Source: Gilvibacter sp. SZ-19 (lineage in GTDB: Bacteria; Bacteroidota; Bacteroidia; Flavobacteriales; Flavobacteriaceae). Taken from it: DNA of 64,000 nt. This document shows positions 26,699 through 34,926 of this stretch, piece by piece. The notes below the pieces were generated by a model, which had not been told where the DNA came from, searched no databases, and worked only from the letters and a program-made list of their open reading frames with translations. The stretch spans positions 2,238,864 to 2,302,863 of the forward strand of contig NZ_CP019333.1 in NCBI RefSeq assembly GCF_002163875.1, in the 5' to 3' direction. The translations under genes and the position numbers were made by a program. Every line of letters starts with the position of its first letter. Positions within the stretch are counted from its first letter, which is position 1.

Positions 26699-28084
26699 AT
26701 GAATTTAAAATTGCGCTTCGCAGCTGTTTGTTTGCTCCTCAGTACATTGGTTTATGGGCAAACCCAATCCCAAGATTCATTAATGCTCAGAAACCTTTAC
26801 GACCTGGCCTTGCTCAACGGGCAAAGCTATCAGTGGTTAGAGCACTTGTCTAATCAAATAGGAGGTCGCTTATCTGGATCTGCAGAGGCCGAAGCCGCAG
26901 TTAAATACACCGAGATGGAACTCAAAGCTTTGGGCTTGGATTCCGTGTGGCTGCAACCCGTTATGGTTCCTAAGTGGGTTCGTGGAGCGAAAGAAACCGC
27001 TTATTTCGAGACGGCCGGAAACAAGACTGAATTACAGATCTGTGCCTTGGGTGGTTCTGTAGCAACACCAGCAACTGGTACTTCTGCTCAGGTTATCGAA
27101 GTGCAATCTCTTGATGCATTGGCAGCATTAGGCAAGGAGGCCATTGCCGGGAAGATCGTTTTTTACAATAGACCGATGCAGGCAGAACTGATCAACACCT
27201 TTGCCGCTTATGGAGGCTGCGTAGATCAGCGTTATGCCGGAGCAATGGAAGCCGGAAAATACGGAGCAGTAGGCGTTATAGTGCGTTCCATGAATTTGCG
27301 TTTAGATGATTATCCGCACACAGGGTCTATGTCTTATGGAGATCTTAAAGACGATCAACGCATTCCTGCCGCCGCTGTAAGCACCTTAGGTGCGGAAGCC
27401 CTGAGTAAGGCACTACAAAAGGATCCTAATTTAAAGTTGAGCTTTACCCAATATTGCCAGACCTTTCCAGACGTGCAATCTTATAATGTGATCGGTCAGA
27501 TTACCGGATCGGAATTTCCTGATAAGTACTTTGTGGTTGGCGGTCACCTGGATTCATGGGATACGGGAGACGGTTCTCACGACGATGGTGCGGGTTGTGT
27601 GCAATCTATGGAAGTGCTGCGACTTTTACAGAAAGCCAATTACAAGCCAAAACACAGTCTACGTGTAGTTTTATTCATGAACGAAGAAAATGGCCTGCGC
27701 GGCGGAAGAGCCTATGCAGAAATGGCTCAAAAGAATAAGGAAACCCATGTGTTCGCTTTGGAGAGTGACGCTGGTGGATTTTCTCCCAGAGGTTTTTCCT
27801 TTGATAGTGACGCGGTAAACTACCAGCAGGTGATGTCATGGAAAACGCTCTTTGAACCTTATATGGTACACGCTTTTACCAAAGGTGGCAGTGGAGCAGA
27901 TATAGGCCCTTTAAAAACAGACGGAATTGTCCTTGCTGGGCTGCGCCCGGATTCACAGCGGTATTTCGATTACCACCACGCGCCTAACGACACCTTTGAC
28001 GCCATTAACAAACGCGAATTAGAACTCGGGGCAGCTGCCATGGCTTCCCTGGTCTACCTGTTTGATAAATACGGCATAAAATAA
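26699..28084 (+). CDS. M28 family zinc aminopeptidase, secreted
   Basis: Metallopeptidase of 461 residues with a signal peptide (about 1-20, ending VYGQTQ). A PA-like insert occupies about 120-250. The co-catalytic zinc ligands are readable in VVGGHLDSWDTGDGSHDDGAG, in FMNEENGLRGGRAYAE and in FALESDAGGF, with a last His in YHHAPNDTFDAI. It resembles carboxypeptidase Q-type M28 proteins. It closes the eight-gene chain and is probably periplasmic or exported. Confidence 0.92.
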   Translation: MNLKLRFAAVCLLLSTLVYGQTQSQDSLMLRNLYDLALLNGQSYQWLEHLSNQIGGRLSGSAEAEAAVKYTEMELKALGLDSVWLQPVMVPKWVRGAKETAYFETAGNKTELQICALGGSVATPATGTSAQVIEVQSLDALAALGKEAIAGKIVFYNRPMQAELINTFAAYGGCVDQRYAGAMEAGKYGAVGVIVRSMNLRLDDYPHTGSMSYGDLKDDQRIPAAAVSTLGAEALSKALQKDPNLKLSFTQYCQTFPDVQSYNVIGQITGSEFPDKYFVVGGHLDSWDTGDGSHDDGAGCVQSMEVLRLLQKANYKPKHSLRVVLFMNEENGLRGGRAYAEMAQKNKETHVFALESDAGGFSPRGFSFDSDAVNYQQVMSWKTLFEPYMVHAFTKGGSGADIGPLKTDGIVLAGLRPDSQRYFDYHHAPNDTFDAINKRELELGAAAMASLVYLFDKYGIK

Positions 28085-28090
28085 AAGTGG

Positions 28091-28546
28091 TTAGGACTTG
28101 ACCACTGATTCATAGCGGTCTATCCAATGCTGTGGGGTCATTTTACTCGATAATTGGGCGATTAGCTCATAGGGAATGGTCTCGGGTTTTTTAAATCGGA
28201 TACAGCTTTTGCCCATGTCTAATTTGGTCTTCACATATTTTGGATACTCGGCTTTAAACCATTCCAATAGCTCTGGGTCGGAGTAGATTCCCATATGATA
28301 AAGCGCAATGAAATTCTTTTGAGATGCTATACTCATAAAAGGCAGCGGCAACTTCGGATCGCAATGATAGCCATCGGGGTAGAGGCTATGAGGCACCACA
28401 TATCCGATCATCCCATAACTCAATGCCGGCTTAAAACCCTCTGGCAGGTTGTCTAAAATGGTTCGGTGTAGTTGCTCCATATGAGGCTTGCGCTCTTCTG
28501 GTATGGCGGCTAGATATTCTTCTATACTGTTGGCTTGTACTTTCAT
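28091..28546 (-). CDS. DUF1801 (YdhG-like) protein
   Basis: A 151-residue soluble protein of the YdhG/YjdI fold. The conserved parts are the N-terminal IEEYLAAIPEERKPHMEQL and the central GFKPALSYGMIGYVVPHSLYP, then FIALYHMG and a C-terminal CIRFKKPETIPYELI. Bacillus relatives have been linked to iron handling, but the family function is not settled. It is convergent with the M28 gene, 6 bases apart, and divergent from the MATE gene. Confidence 0.88.
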   Translation of the reverse strand: MKVQANSIEEYLAAIPEERKPHMEQLHRTILDNLPEGFKPALSYGMIGYVVPHSLYPDGYHCDPKLPLPFMSIASQKNFIALYHMGIYSDPELLEWFKAEYPKYVKTKLDMGKSCIRFKKPETIPYELIAQLSSKMTPQHWIDRYESVVKS

Positions 28547-28633
28547 CGCTTAAGGCTTTGTTTAAAGATATTAAATTTTAAATTTGATGTAGACAGATCT
28601 GATTCGTACCACAAAGAATCCGGTACTAACGCA

Positions 28634-30049
28634 ATGACACTAACCCAATACACCAAAGAATTCAAGTACAATTGGTCCTTGGCGGCTCCTGTTATTCTGG
28701 GCATGCTGGGGCATACCTTTGTGAGTTTTGTTGACAATATCATGGTAGGCCAGCTGGGCACAGCAGAACTCGCGGCAGTTTCCTTGGGGAACAGTTTTAT
28801 GTTCATTGCAATGTCCTTAGGTATAGGCTTTTCTACCGCTATAACACCTTTAGTGGCTGCTGCGGATGCGGAGGGGAATTTTCAAGCCGGGAAGGCTGCC
28901 TTTAAGCACGGACTGTTTCTGTGCACTGTTTTGGGGATTACCCTATTCTTGGGGGTGTATTTTGCCAAACCGCTCTTGTACTTTATGGATCAACCTCAAG
29001 AGGTGGTTGTGTTGGCAGAGCCCTATCTCGACCTTGTGGCGTTTTCACTCATTCCGTTAATTATTTTTCAAGCCTTTAAGCAGTGCAGTGATGGGCTCTC
29101 CATGACCCGAGCTCCTATGTATGCTACGCTCTTGGCCAACGTTGTGAATATAGTACTGAACTACTTACTCATCTTTGGGAAGTTCGGATTCCCGCAAATG
29201 GGAATAGTCGGCGCGGCGATTGGTACTTTGGTGTCTCGTGTTATCATGGTTGGCTATTTATGGCTGCTCATGAAACGCAATCTGAAATCCAAAGAATACG
29301 TCTTAAAGATCAAACTCTTTGTGCTAGAGAACAGCATGATCAAACGCATACTGAGTTTAGGCTTTCCGTCCGCCCTACAGATGTTCTTTGAAGTGGCGAT
29401 CTTCACCGCGGCAATTTGGATGTCTGGCTTGTTGGGTAAAAATCCGCAGGCGGCCAATCAAATCGCATTGAACCTCTCTTCTATGACCTTTATGGTGGCT
29501 ATGGGACTAAGTGTCGCTGCTATGATCCGCGTGGGGAATCAACAAGGTTTACAGCGCTACAGGGAGCTTAGGCGCATAGCGCACTCTATTTTCTTATTGG
29601 CCATATTGCTGGCTTGTTGCTTTGCGGTCTTGTTCTTTGTTTTTCACCAAGTATTGCCAAAGCTATATGTGGACTTTGACGATGCTCAGAACTTTGCCGA
29701 TAATTTCGAAGTAGTTCAAATTGCAGCCCGCCTGCTCTTAGTGGCTGCTGTATTTCAGATCTCAGATGGGGTTCAAGTTGTGGTTCTTGGTGCTCTAAGA
29801 GGTATGCAAGATGTGAAGCTACCTACCTTGTTCACCTTTATCGCTTATTGGGTTGTAGGCTTTCCTATTTCCTACTATCTGGGCTTGCACACCCCCTACA
29901 AAAGTTCGGGGATTTGGATCGGTCTTCTGGCTGGACTCACCGTTAGTGGGATCTTACTCTACCTTCGGTTTAATTATTTGAGCCGCAAGCTTATAACTCA
30001 AAATGACCAGCTCCAGGTAAATTCCGCAAGCGACTCCGCAGATAATTAG
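28634..30049 (+). CDS. MATE family efflux transporter
   Basis: Cation-coupled multidrug exporter of the NorM type, 471 residues, twelve predicted helices in two related halves. The N-terminal half begins APVILGMLGHTFVSFVDNIM, with VGQLGTAELAAVSLGNS typical of the family; the second half begins LSLGFPSALQMFFEVAIF. The start is set at ATG 28634. The upstream in-frame ATG at 28535 would overlap the divergent DUF1801 gene and add a non-conserved extension. Confidence 0.92.
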   Translation: MTLTQYTKEFKYNWSLAAPVILGMLGHTFVSFVDNIMVGQLGTAELAAVSLGNSFMFIAMSLGIGFSTAITPLVAAADAEGNFQAGKAAFKHGLFLCTVLGITLFLGVYFAKPLLYFMDQPQEVVVLAEPYLDLVAFSLIPLIIFQAFKQCSDGLSMTRAPMYATLLANVVNIVLNYLLIFGKFGFPQMGIVGAAIGTLVSRVIMVGYLWLLMKRNLKSKEYVLKIKLFVLENSMIKRILSLGFPSALQMFFEVAIFTAAIWMSGLLGKNPQAANQIALNLSSMTFMVAMGLSVAAMIRVGNQQGLQRYRELRRIAHSIFLLAILLACCFAVLFFVFHQVLPKLYVDFDDAQNFADNFEVVQIAARLLLVAAVFQISDGVQVVVLGALRGMQDVKLPTLFTFIAYWVVGFPISYYLGLHTPYKSSGIWIGLLAGLTVSGILLYLRFNYLSRKLITQNDQLQVNSASDSADN

Positions 30050-30074
30050 TATTTTTGCGCATAATCGTTTAGCC

Positions 30075-30308
30075 ATGGAACTTCCAAAATTCTTAATGGG
30101 TGACAATACCGATCATCCCGACAACATTTATGTGATCCATACAGAATTCCCTCGTTTTGTGATCGACCTCAGTAAGGACGAGATAGAATGGATGGAGGAA
30201 TTTGATCAACACGATCAACAGGAAGTTGAAACCGAAACCCAAAACATGATCGCTGAGGCAACTGCCTTTTACGATCGTGAAGTAGCCCGATACGAGCAAA
30301 ATGATTGA
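30075..30308 (+). CDS. Small acidic conserved protein
   Basis: The 77-residue product is very acidic, soluble and ends in a helical region (NMIAEATAFYDREVARYEQ). It contains HPDNIYVIHTEFPRFVIDL followed by EIEWMEE, a compact pattern that looks conserved, but I know no function. It overlaps the PAP2 gene by 8 bases and follows the MATE gene by 25 bases. Confidence 0.8.
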   Translation: MELPKFLMGDNTDHPDNIYVIHTEFPRFVIDLSKDEIEWMEEFDQHDQQEVETETQNMIAEATAFYDREVARYEQND

Positions 30309-30870
30309 TCAGTTATTGCAATACGACACCCAACTGTTTACCTATCTAAACAGTTTAGGTTCTACAACTTGGGACACCCTTTGGCTGGTTATCACCAATA
30401 AGTTTGCCTCTATTCCAATTTATTTGGTCTTGTTGTATTTGGTGCAAAAGAACTTCGGATGGCGTTATACGGCCGTTGTGGTGGTCACTACGGCGCTGAT
30501 GATCACCTTTACCGATCAGTTGACCAATTTGGCCAAGGATTTCTTTGAGCGGCCGCGTCCCTGTCAAGAAGACAGCCTACAAGCTAGTATTCGCTATGTG
30601 GCGCCGCGCTGCGGAAAATTCAGTTTCTTTTCCGGACATGCAACCAGTACTATGGCTGGGGCGGTCTTTATTAGTTTGATATTGCGCAGTCGTTACCGCT
30701 ATCTACCATTTATGATGCTTTTTTGGGCCTTCTTAGTGAGTTATTCTCGCGTTTATGTTGGCGTGCATTATCCGCTAGATATCTTTACGGGAATGATCGT
30801 TGGAGCCTTGGCGGGGCTTGGGTTCTACCAGCTAGAAAAGTACCTGCAGCAGCGTTTTAATACCGTTTAG
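30301..30870 (+). CDS. PAP2 family membrane phosphatase
   Basis: Integral membrane acid phosphatase, 189 residues and about five helices. All three catalytic blocks are present: KDFFERPRP (block 1), SFFSGHATSTMAG (block 2, catalytic His) and SRVYVGVHYPLDI (block 3, nucleophilic His). Relatives dephosphorylate undecaprenyl pyrophosphate, phosphatidylglycerol phosphate or lipid A. The overlap with the small acidic gene suggests coupling. Its stop overlaps the convergent glycosyltransferase gene by 14 bases. Confidence 0.92.
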   Translation: MIDQLLQYDTQLFTYLNSLGSTTWDTLWLVITNKFASIPIYLVLLYLVQKNFGWRYTAVVVVTTALMITFTDQLTNLAKDFFERPRPCQEDSLQASIRYVAPRCGKFSFFSGHATSTMAGAVFISLILRSRYRYLPFMMLFWAFLVSYSRVYVGVHYPLDIFTGMIVGALAGLGFYQLEKYLQQRFNTV

Positions 30871-32491
30871 ATACTTTGAAAAGCATACGGGCCAAACGTG
30901 TTTTGTATCCGCTTTCTCCTTTTTTCTGCGGATTCATATCGTAAAAGCCAGCCGGAGCGTAGTTGTAGTCTTCAAAGTCTTCCAGAAAATCTTCCAGATG
31001 ATCTTCTGCTACTAGTACCCCAAAAGAATCTTCTTCTGGCCAAAAGAATGCTCCTTGATTTTTAATTACAGGCAATGTTCCTTGGTAGCTCCAGATCAGT
31101 TCCGGGGTAAAATAATCGTATTCATATACCGGGAGGTTGTTCTGCTCCTTTTGCCAGCTGCGGAGTTTACTCAGGGCTTTATACTCTGGGTTGTAACTGA
31201 GCGAATCGGCCATAGGCAATCCGAAGCAAATCACACTCATAACCAAAACAACACTGCATATCAATGCCACGCGTAGCTGTTTTTTAAATAGCGCACGCCA
31301 GATAAAGAAACCAATTGTCAGTAAACTTAGGCTCAGCCCGATAAACCAGAACCACTGTCCGCTTAGGTGGTCTTTAAGCAAAATGTATCCACCCACGGGA
31401 AATGCAAGTCCTACCGTGCCTAAAAGGCCAAAATGCAAATAAGGCGCAACTTTTTCTTTCCAATCGGTCAATGTCTTAAAGTGGTCCAAAAGATACTCCA
31501 GGTAGAACGAGGTGTTCCAAGCCATAGGAATTAATACAGGGAGTAAATAGCGCGATTTCTTTTCCGGTATGAGGGAGAGCAGCACCACACTGAGCATGGT
31601 CCAAAGAAAACTAAATAAATAAGCTTTAGGGTCCTTAACCCGTTTGCGTAAATACGGAAACAAAAGGGCGACAAAAGCCGGTAAGGTCCATAAGCCACTT
31701 TGCGTAAAGAAACTCCAGTAATAGTAAAAAGGTCTTATGTTGTAGCTGGTCCAATTGTTGGCCTCGCGTTCGGTAATGGCCTTTAAGGTGGCTGCGTCAT
31801 AGGTATAGGTATACCAAAACCACCAGCCAGAACCAATCACCGCTACAGCGAGCAATACGACTATTGGAAGTATAAGGCCTTTATGCCAGCGAATTTTATA
31901 AACTATCCCATAGGCAATCAAAAAGGGAAGTAGTAGGGCATAAAGTGAAACAGGACCTTTACTCATCCAAGAGGCCGCTAGAAACAATCCCGCTAAAAAA
32001 CCGTAAAGGATCAGCCTTTTAGATTCAGAAAACAATTTGTGGAGGTAATAAATTGCCACCATCATAAAGGCGTGCGTAAAAATGTCCCACTGACCGTTGC
32101 GCCCGGCAAATATTATGTAAAAGGAGCTGATCAAGACCAAGCCTCCCCAAAAATTCTGTCGCCGATTGTTAAAAAGTGTTCCGTGAAGCTTATAGCCAAA
32201 AACCAGCAACAGCATAGCGCTTAAGGCTGCAGGCAAACGCAGTGCCCAAACTTTAAGCCCAAAAAGCGCTCCTGAGAAAGCAGTGAGCCAAGTGGGTAAA
32301 GGTGGTTTCTGATAGCGCGGTTCTCCGTTTATTGTGGTGAGCAACCAATTGTCGTCTACTAGCATTTCTCGGGCGGTAATGAAATTCCGCGCCTCCATGA
32401 TATTTACCGCAAGTTCGCCAAGATGTACCAAAAACAGAGGGATACAACTTAGCAGAAGCACTGTTAAGGGTCTGTCTTTAAGCCACTGCAT
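30857..32491 (-). CDS. GT39/ArnT-like membrane glycosyltransferase
   Basis: Transfers a sugar from an undecaprenyl-phosphate carrier to an envelope acceptor such as lipid A or a protein. The 544 residues have about eleven membrane helices. The first extracytoplasmic loop carries the family's acidic and substrate loop, EARNFITAREMLVDDNWLL then GEPRYQKPPLPTWL, as in ArnT and PMT enzymes. It is the last of a leftward trio with a GT2 that probably makes the carrier-linked sugar, and a LAB_N-domain membrane protein; genes overlap by 14 and 4 bases. Confidence 0.88.
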   Translation of the reverse strand: MQWLKDRPLTVLLLSCIPLFLVHLGELAVNIMEARNFITAREMLVDDNWLLTTINGEPRYQKPPLPTWLTAFSGALFGLKVWALRLPAALSAMLLLVFGYKLHGTLFNNRRQNFWGGLVLISSFYIIFAGRNGQWDIFTHAFMMVAIYYLHKLFSESKRLILYGFLAGLFLAASWMSKGPVSLYALLLPFLIAYGIVYKIRWHKGLILPIVVLLAVAVIGSGWWFWYTYTYDAATLKAITEREANNWTSYNIRPFYYYWSFFTQSGLWTLPAFVALLFPYLRKRVKDPKAYLFSFLWTMLSVVLLSLIPEKKSRYLLPVLIPMAWNTSFYLEYLLDHFKTLTDWKEKVAPYLHFGLLGTVGLAFPVGGYILLKDHLSGQWFWFIGLSLSLLTIGFFIWRALFKKQLRVALICSVVLVMSVICFGLPMADSLSYNPEYKALSKLRSWQKEQNNLPVYEYDYFTPELIWSYQGTLPVIKNQGAFFWPEEDSFGVLVAEDHLEDFLEDFEDYNYAPAGFYDMNPQKKGESGYKTRLARMLFKVSKRY

Positions 32492-33107
32492 CTTGTTTTC
32501 TTAAAATGATGATATTGCGCAAATAGACCAATAAGCCCGCACCGTGCCCAAACAACAAAACAGGGTCTTCTCTAAATACCGCGTAAAGCAATATCAGAGA
32601 AGCTCCAATAACACTCAGAAGCCAAAAGCCCATGGGTAAATGAGATTCCTTTTTCTTTTCGGAATACAACCACTGGTATACAAATCTCAAGGTAAAAAGT
32701 ACCTGAGAGACTATACCTAGCCAAAGTAACCATTGCGGTATGGCCTCGTTGTTCAATAAGAGGTCTATATCATATTTACCGTTGTTGTAGGCATACAATA
32801 CGATCCCTATTGGAAATGCTATAAGAAAGGTTCTAAAGGCCCAATGCGCCTTTTGCCAATGTCCTTGCAGGTGCAAGTTCCTAATGTATATGAAGTAGGT
32901 CAACGATTGCCCGAGCATAATGGCAAAGTCCTCTCGGAGATATCCGTACACAAAAAGCAGAAAACTTGCTAATAAGCTGAGCTTCCAGAACAGCGCCGGG
33001 GTCATGACCTTTTTGTTCTTTTCAGAAAGGAACCACTGTAATAAGAGGCGCGCCGAAAATAATATTTGGGCTACAAAGCCTATGGTATAGATCAGCCAGG
33101 TGCTCAT
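32478..33107 (-). CDS. Membrane protein with two LAB_N domains
   Basis: The 209 residues contain two copies of the module otherwise found at the N-terminus of lipid-A-disaccharide synthase. Copy 1 (about 5-80) shows QILFSARLLLQWFLSEKNKK and YLREDFAIMLGQ; copy 2 (about 125-205) shows QVLFTLRFVYQWLYSEKKKE and VFREDPVLLFGH. Each copy has about three helices. The catalytic glycosyltransferase domain of LpxB is absent. The gene sits between the GT2 and GT39 genes, overlapping both, so it presumably acts with carrier-linked sugars, perhaps in their movement across the membrane. Confidence 0.87.
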   Translation of the reverse strand: MSTWLIYTIGFVAQILFSARLLLQWFLSEKNKKVMTPALFWKLSLLASFLLFVYGYLREDFAIMLGQSLTYFIYIRNLHLQGHWQKAHWAFRTFLIAFPIGIVLYAYNNGKYDIDLLLNNEAIPQWLLWLGIVSQVLFTLRFVYQWLYSEKKKESHLPMGFWLLSVIGASLILLYAVFREDPVLLFGHGAGLLVYLRNIIILRKQDAVA

Positions 33108-33817
33108 CCCTTAGAAGCAATGCGGTAATTGATGTACTTTTTCTTCATCCACAAATAGGCGAAGCAATCCATCAGCGGGCCTATGAGTCTGTTCCAGACC
33201 CCGTACTTAGCCGTTCCTGCGATTCTTGGAAAATGCTGTACCGGAATCTGTTTTATACGACCTTCTTGCAAGAGGATCATAGCTGGTAGAAAGCGGTGTA
33301 ATCCTTTAAACATTGGGATGCGTTTGGCGTAATCTGTTTTAATGATCTTTAAGGGACAACCGGTATCGTCCATACCGTCTTTGGTAAACGCTCTACGAAT
33401 ACCGTTGGCTATCTTAGAAGACATGCGCTTTACAAACTTGTCCTTGCGGTTCGCTCTTACCCCTGTGACCAGTTCGTTATCGTCAATATGGTCGAACAAT
33501 AAATTGAAATCTTCTGGTGCCGTTTGCAAATCCGAATCAATATAACCCACTAAAGGTGTTTCCGTATGATCAAAGCCAGCTTTGATCGCCGCACTAAGCC
33601 CTCTGTTCTCCGCAAAATTGATATAACTGAAGGCCTCATTTCTAGCGCAGATATCTTCTATCATTTGTTGGGAACTGTCCTTGGAACCATCGTTAACGAA
33701 TAAAGCGCGAGTAGGCCTTTTGGCCACTTTAAAGAAAGCGCTCATTTCTGCCTCTACTCGAGCCAAATTGTCTTCTTCATTATATACAGGGATTACGACA
33801 GTAAGGGCGTAAGACAT
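33104..33817 (-). CDS. GT2 glycosyltransferase, polyprenyl-phosphate sugar synthase type
   Basis: Soluble or peripheral family 2 glycosyltransferase of 237 residues, similar in plan to DPM1 and ArnC: VVIPVYNEEDNLARVEAEM at the N-terminus, FVNDGSKDSS for the nucleotide site, and GYIDSDLQTAPED with the DxD metal motif. There is no C-terminal membrane pair. It would load a sugar onto undecaprenyl phosphate for the GT39 enzyme two genes on. It is first of the trio and divergent from the epimerase gene. Confidence 0.92.
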   Translation of the reverse strand: MSYALTVVIPVYNEEDNLARVEAEMSAFFKVAKRPTRALFVNDGSKDSSQQMIEDICARNEAFSYINFAENRGLSAAIKAGFDHTETPLVGYIDSDLQTAPEDFNLLFDHIDDNELVTGVRANRKDKFVKRMSSKIANGIRRAFTKDGMDDTGCPLKIIKTDYAKRIPMFKGLHRFLPAMILLQEGRIKQIPVQHFPRIAGTAKYGVWNRLIGPLMDCFAYLWMKKKYINYRIASKG

Positions 33818-33892
33818 CTTTGTTAGTTTGCTACAAAAGTATTCTTTTTTAAAGAATTGAAATTGGTTAGAGAGCGGTCTGTTTATTCTTGT

Positions 33893-33900
33893 TATTTTTG
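33893..33900 (+). promoter_or_regulatory. Promoter -7 box before the epimerase gene
   Basis: TATTTTTG fits TAnnTTTG exactly and ends 6 bases before the ATG at 33907, so the transcript would start at or very near the start codon. The -33 TTG is not at the usual distance. Confidence 0.45.
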
Positions 33901-33906
33901 GGTCGA

Positions 33907-34851
33907 ATGAAAGTATTAGTCACCGGTGCTGCCGGATTTATTGGTTCCCATACTGCGGAGCGTCTCCTGGCCTTAGGTCACGAGGTGGTAGCCGTAGATA
34001 ATTTCTCGCCTTATTACGACGTGAGTCTTAAAGAGCGCAATGCTTCGGAGCTCGCTAAACAAGGAATTCAGGTGCAAGCCGTTGATCTTCGAGAAGGCGG
34101 ATTGGAAAAGGTTTTACCTACAGATATTGAATATATTTTCCATTTCGCTGCCCAGCCGGGAATTTCGCGTAAAAGTACTTTCGACGATTACCTGACAAAT
34201 AATATCATTGCTACCCAAAGGGTTTTGCAGTTTGCGCAGCAGTGTCCGAATTTCAAATTCTTTGTCAATATAGCGACCTCGTCTATTTACGGTCTTGTGG
34301 CTACCTATCCAGAAGATGCTGCACCTAAGCCGGCTTCTTATTACGGAGTGACAAAATTGGCAGCAGAGCAGTTGGTTTTGGCCTACGATCGCGACGGATT
34401 ACTATCGGGTTGCTCCCTGCGACTCTATTCGGTCTATGGTCCTAGAGAACGTCCAGATAAATTATACACCAAGCTTATTTTATGTGGTCTTAATGGGGAG
34501 CCCTTTCCGCTGTTCGAAGGCAGTGAGAAACACCTCAGAAGTTTTACCTATGTTCAAGATATAGTAGACGGTATAGTGGCTGTTATGGGCAGAGAAGCTG
34601 TTTGTAGTGGGGAGGTGATCAACTTGGGTACGGCAACAGAAAGTACCACTGCCGAGGGTATCGCTATAGTCGAAACCATTTTAGGGAAGAAGATCGAAAT
34701 GGAGATCTATCCGCCAAGACCCGGTGATCAGTCGAGAACCAAGGCCAATATTGACAAAGCGAGACAATTACTTGATTATAATCCGCAGACCACGTTAAAA
34801 GAAGGCTTACAGGAGCAGGTGGAGTGGGTGCGATCTAGCTATTCTTCTTAA
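33907..34851 (+). CDS. NAD-dependent nucleotide-sugar epimerase
   Basis: Extended SDR of 314 residues. It opens with MKVLVTGAAGFIGSHTAERL and VDNFSPYYDVSLKERN, the pattern of UDP-glucuronate 4-epimerases. The catalytic Ser and Tyr-Lys pair appear in ATSSIYG and SYYGVTKLAAEQ. The start is put at ATG 33907, where the Rossmann motif begins at once; an ATG 18 bases upstream lies inside the promoter box. The exact sugar is not certain. Confidence 0.88.
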   Translation: MKVLVTGAAGFIGSHTAERLLALGHEVVAVDNFSPYYDVSLKERNASELAKQGIQVQAVDLREGGLEKVLPTDIEYIFHFAAQPGISRKSTFDDYLTNNIIATQRVLQFAQQCPNFKFFVNIATSSIYGLVATYPEDAAPKPASYYGVTKLAAEQLVLAYDRDGLLSGCSLRLYSVYGPRERPDKLYTKLILCGLNGEPFPLFEGSEKHLRSFTYVQDIVDGIVAVMGREAVCSGEVINLGTATESTTAEGIAIVETILGKKIEMEIYPPRPGDQSRTKANIDKARQLLDYNPQTTLKEGLQEQVEWVRSSYSS

Positions 34852-34893
34852 TTCCCTTTTCAAATACGCAACCCTTTTTGTTTTATTAGTCTT

Positions 34894-34915
34894 TTAGATA
34901 TAACTTGATATCTAA
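34894..34915. repeat. Perfect inverted repeat before the FG-GAP gene
   Basis: TTAGATAT, six bases, ATATCTAA: 8-bp arms, 11 bases before the ATG at 34927. It could be an operator or a hairpin at the translation start. There is no T-run, so it is not a terminator. Confidence 0.5.
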
Positions 34916-34926
34916 TCAATACAATT

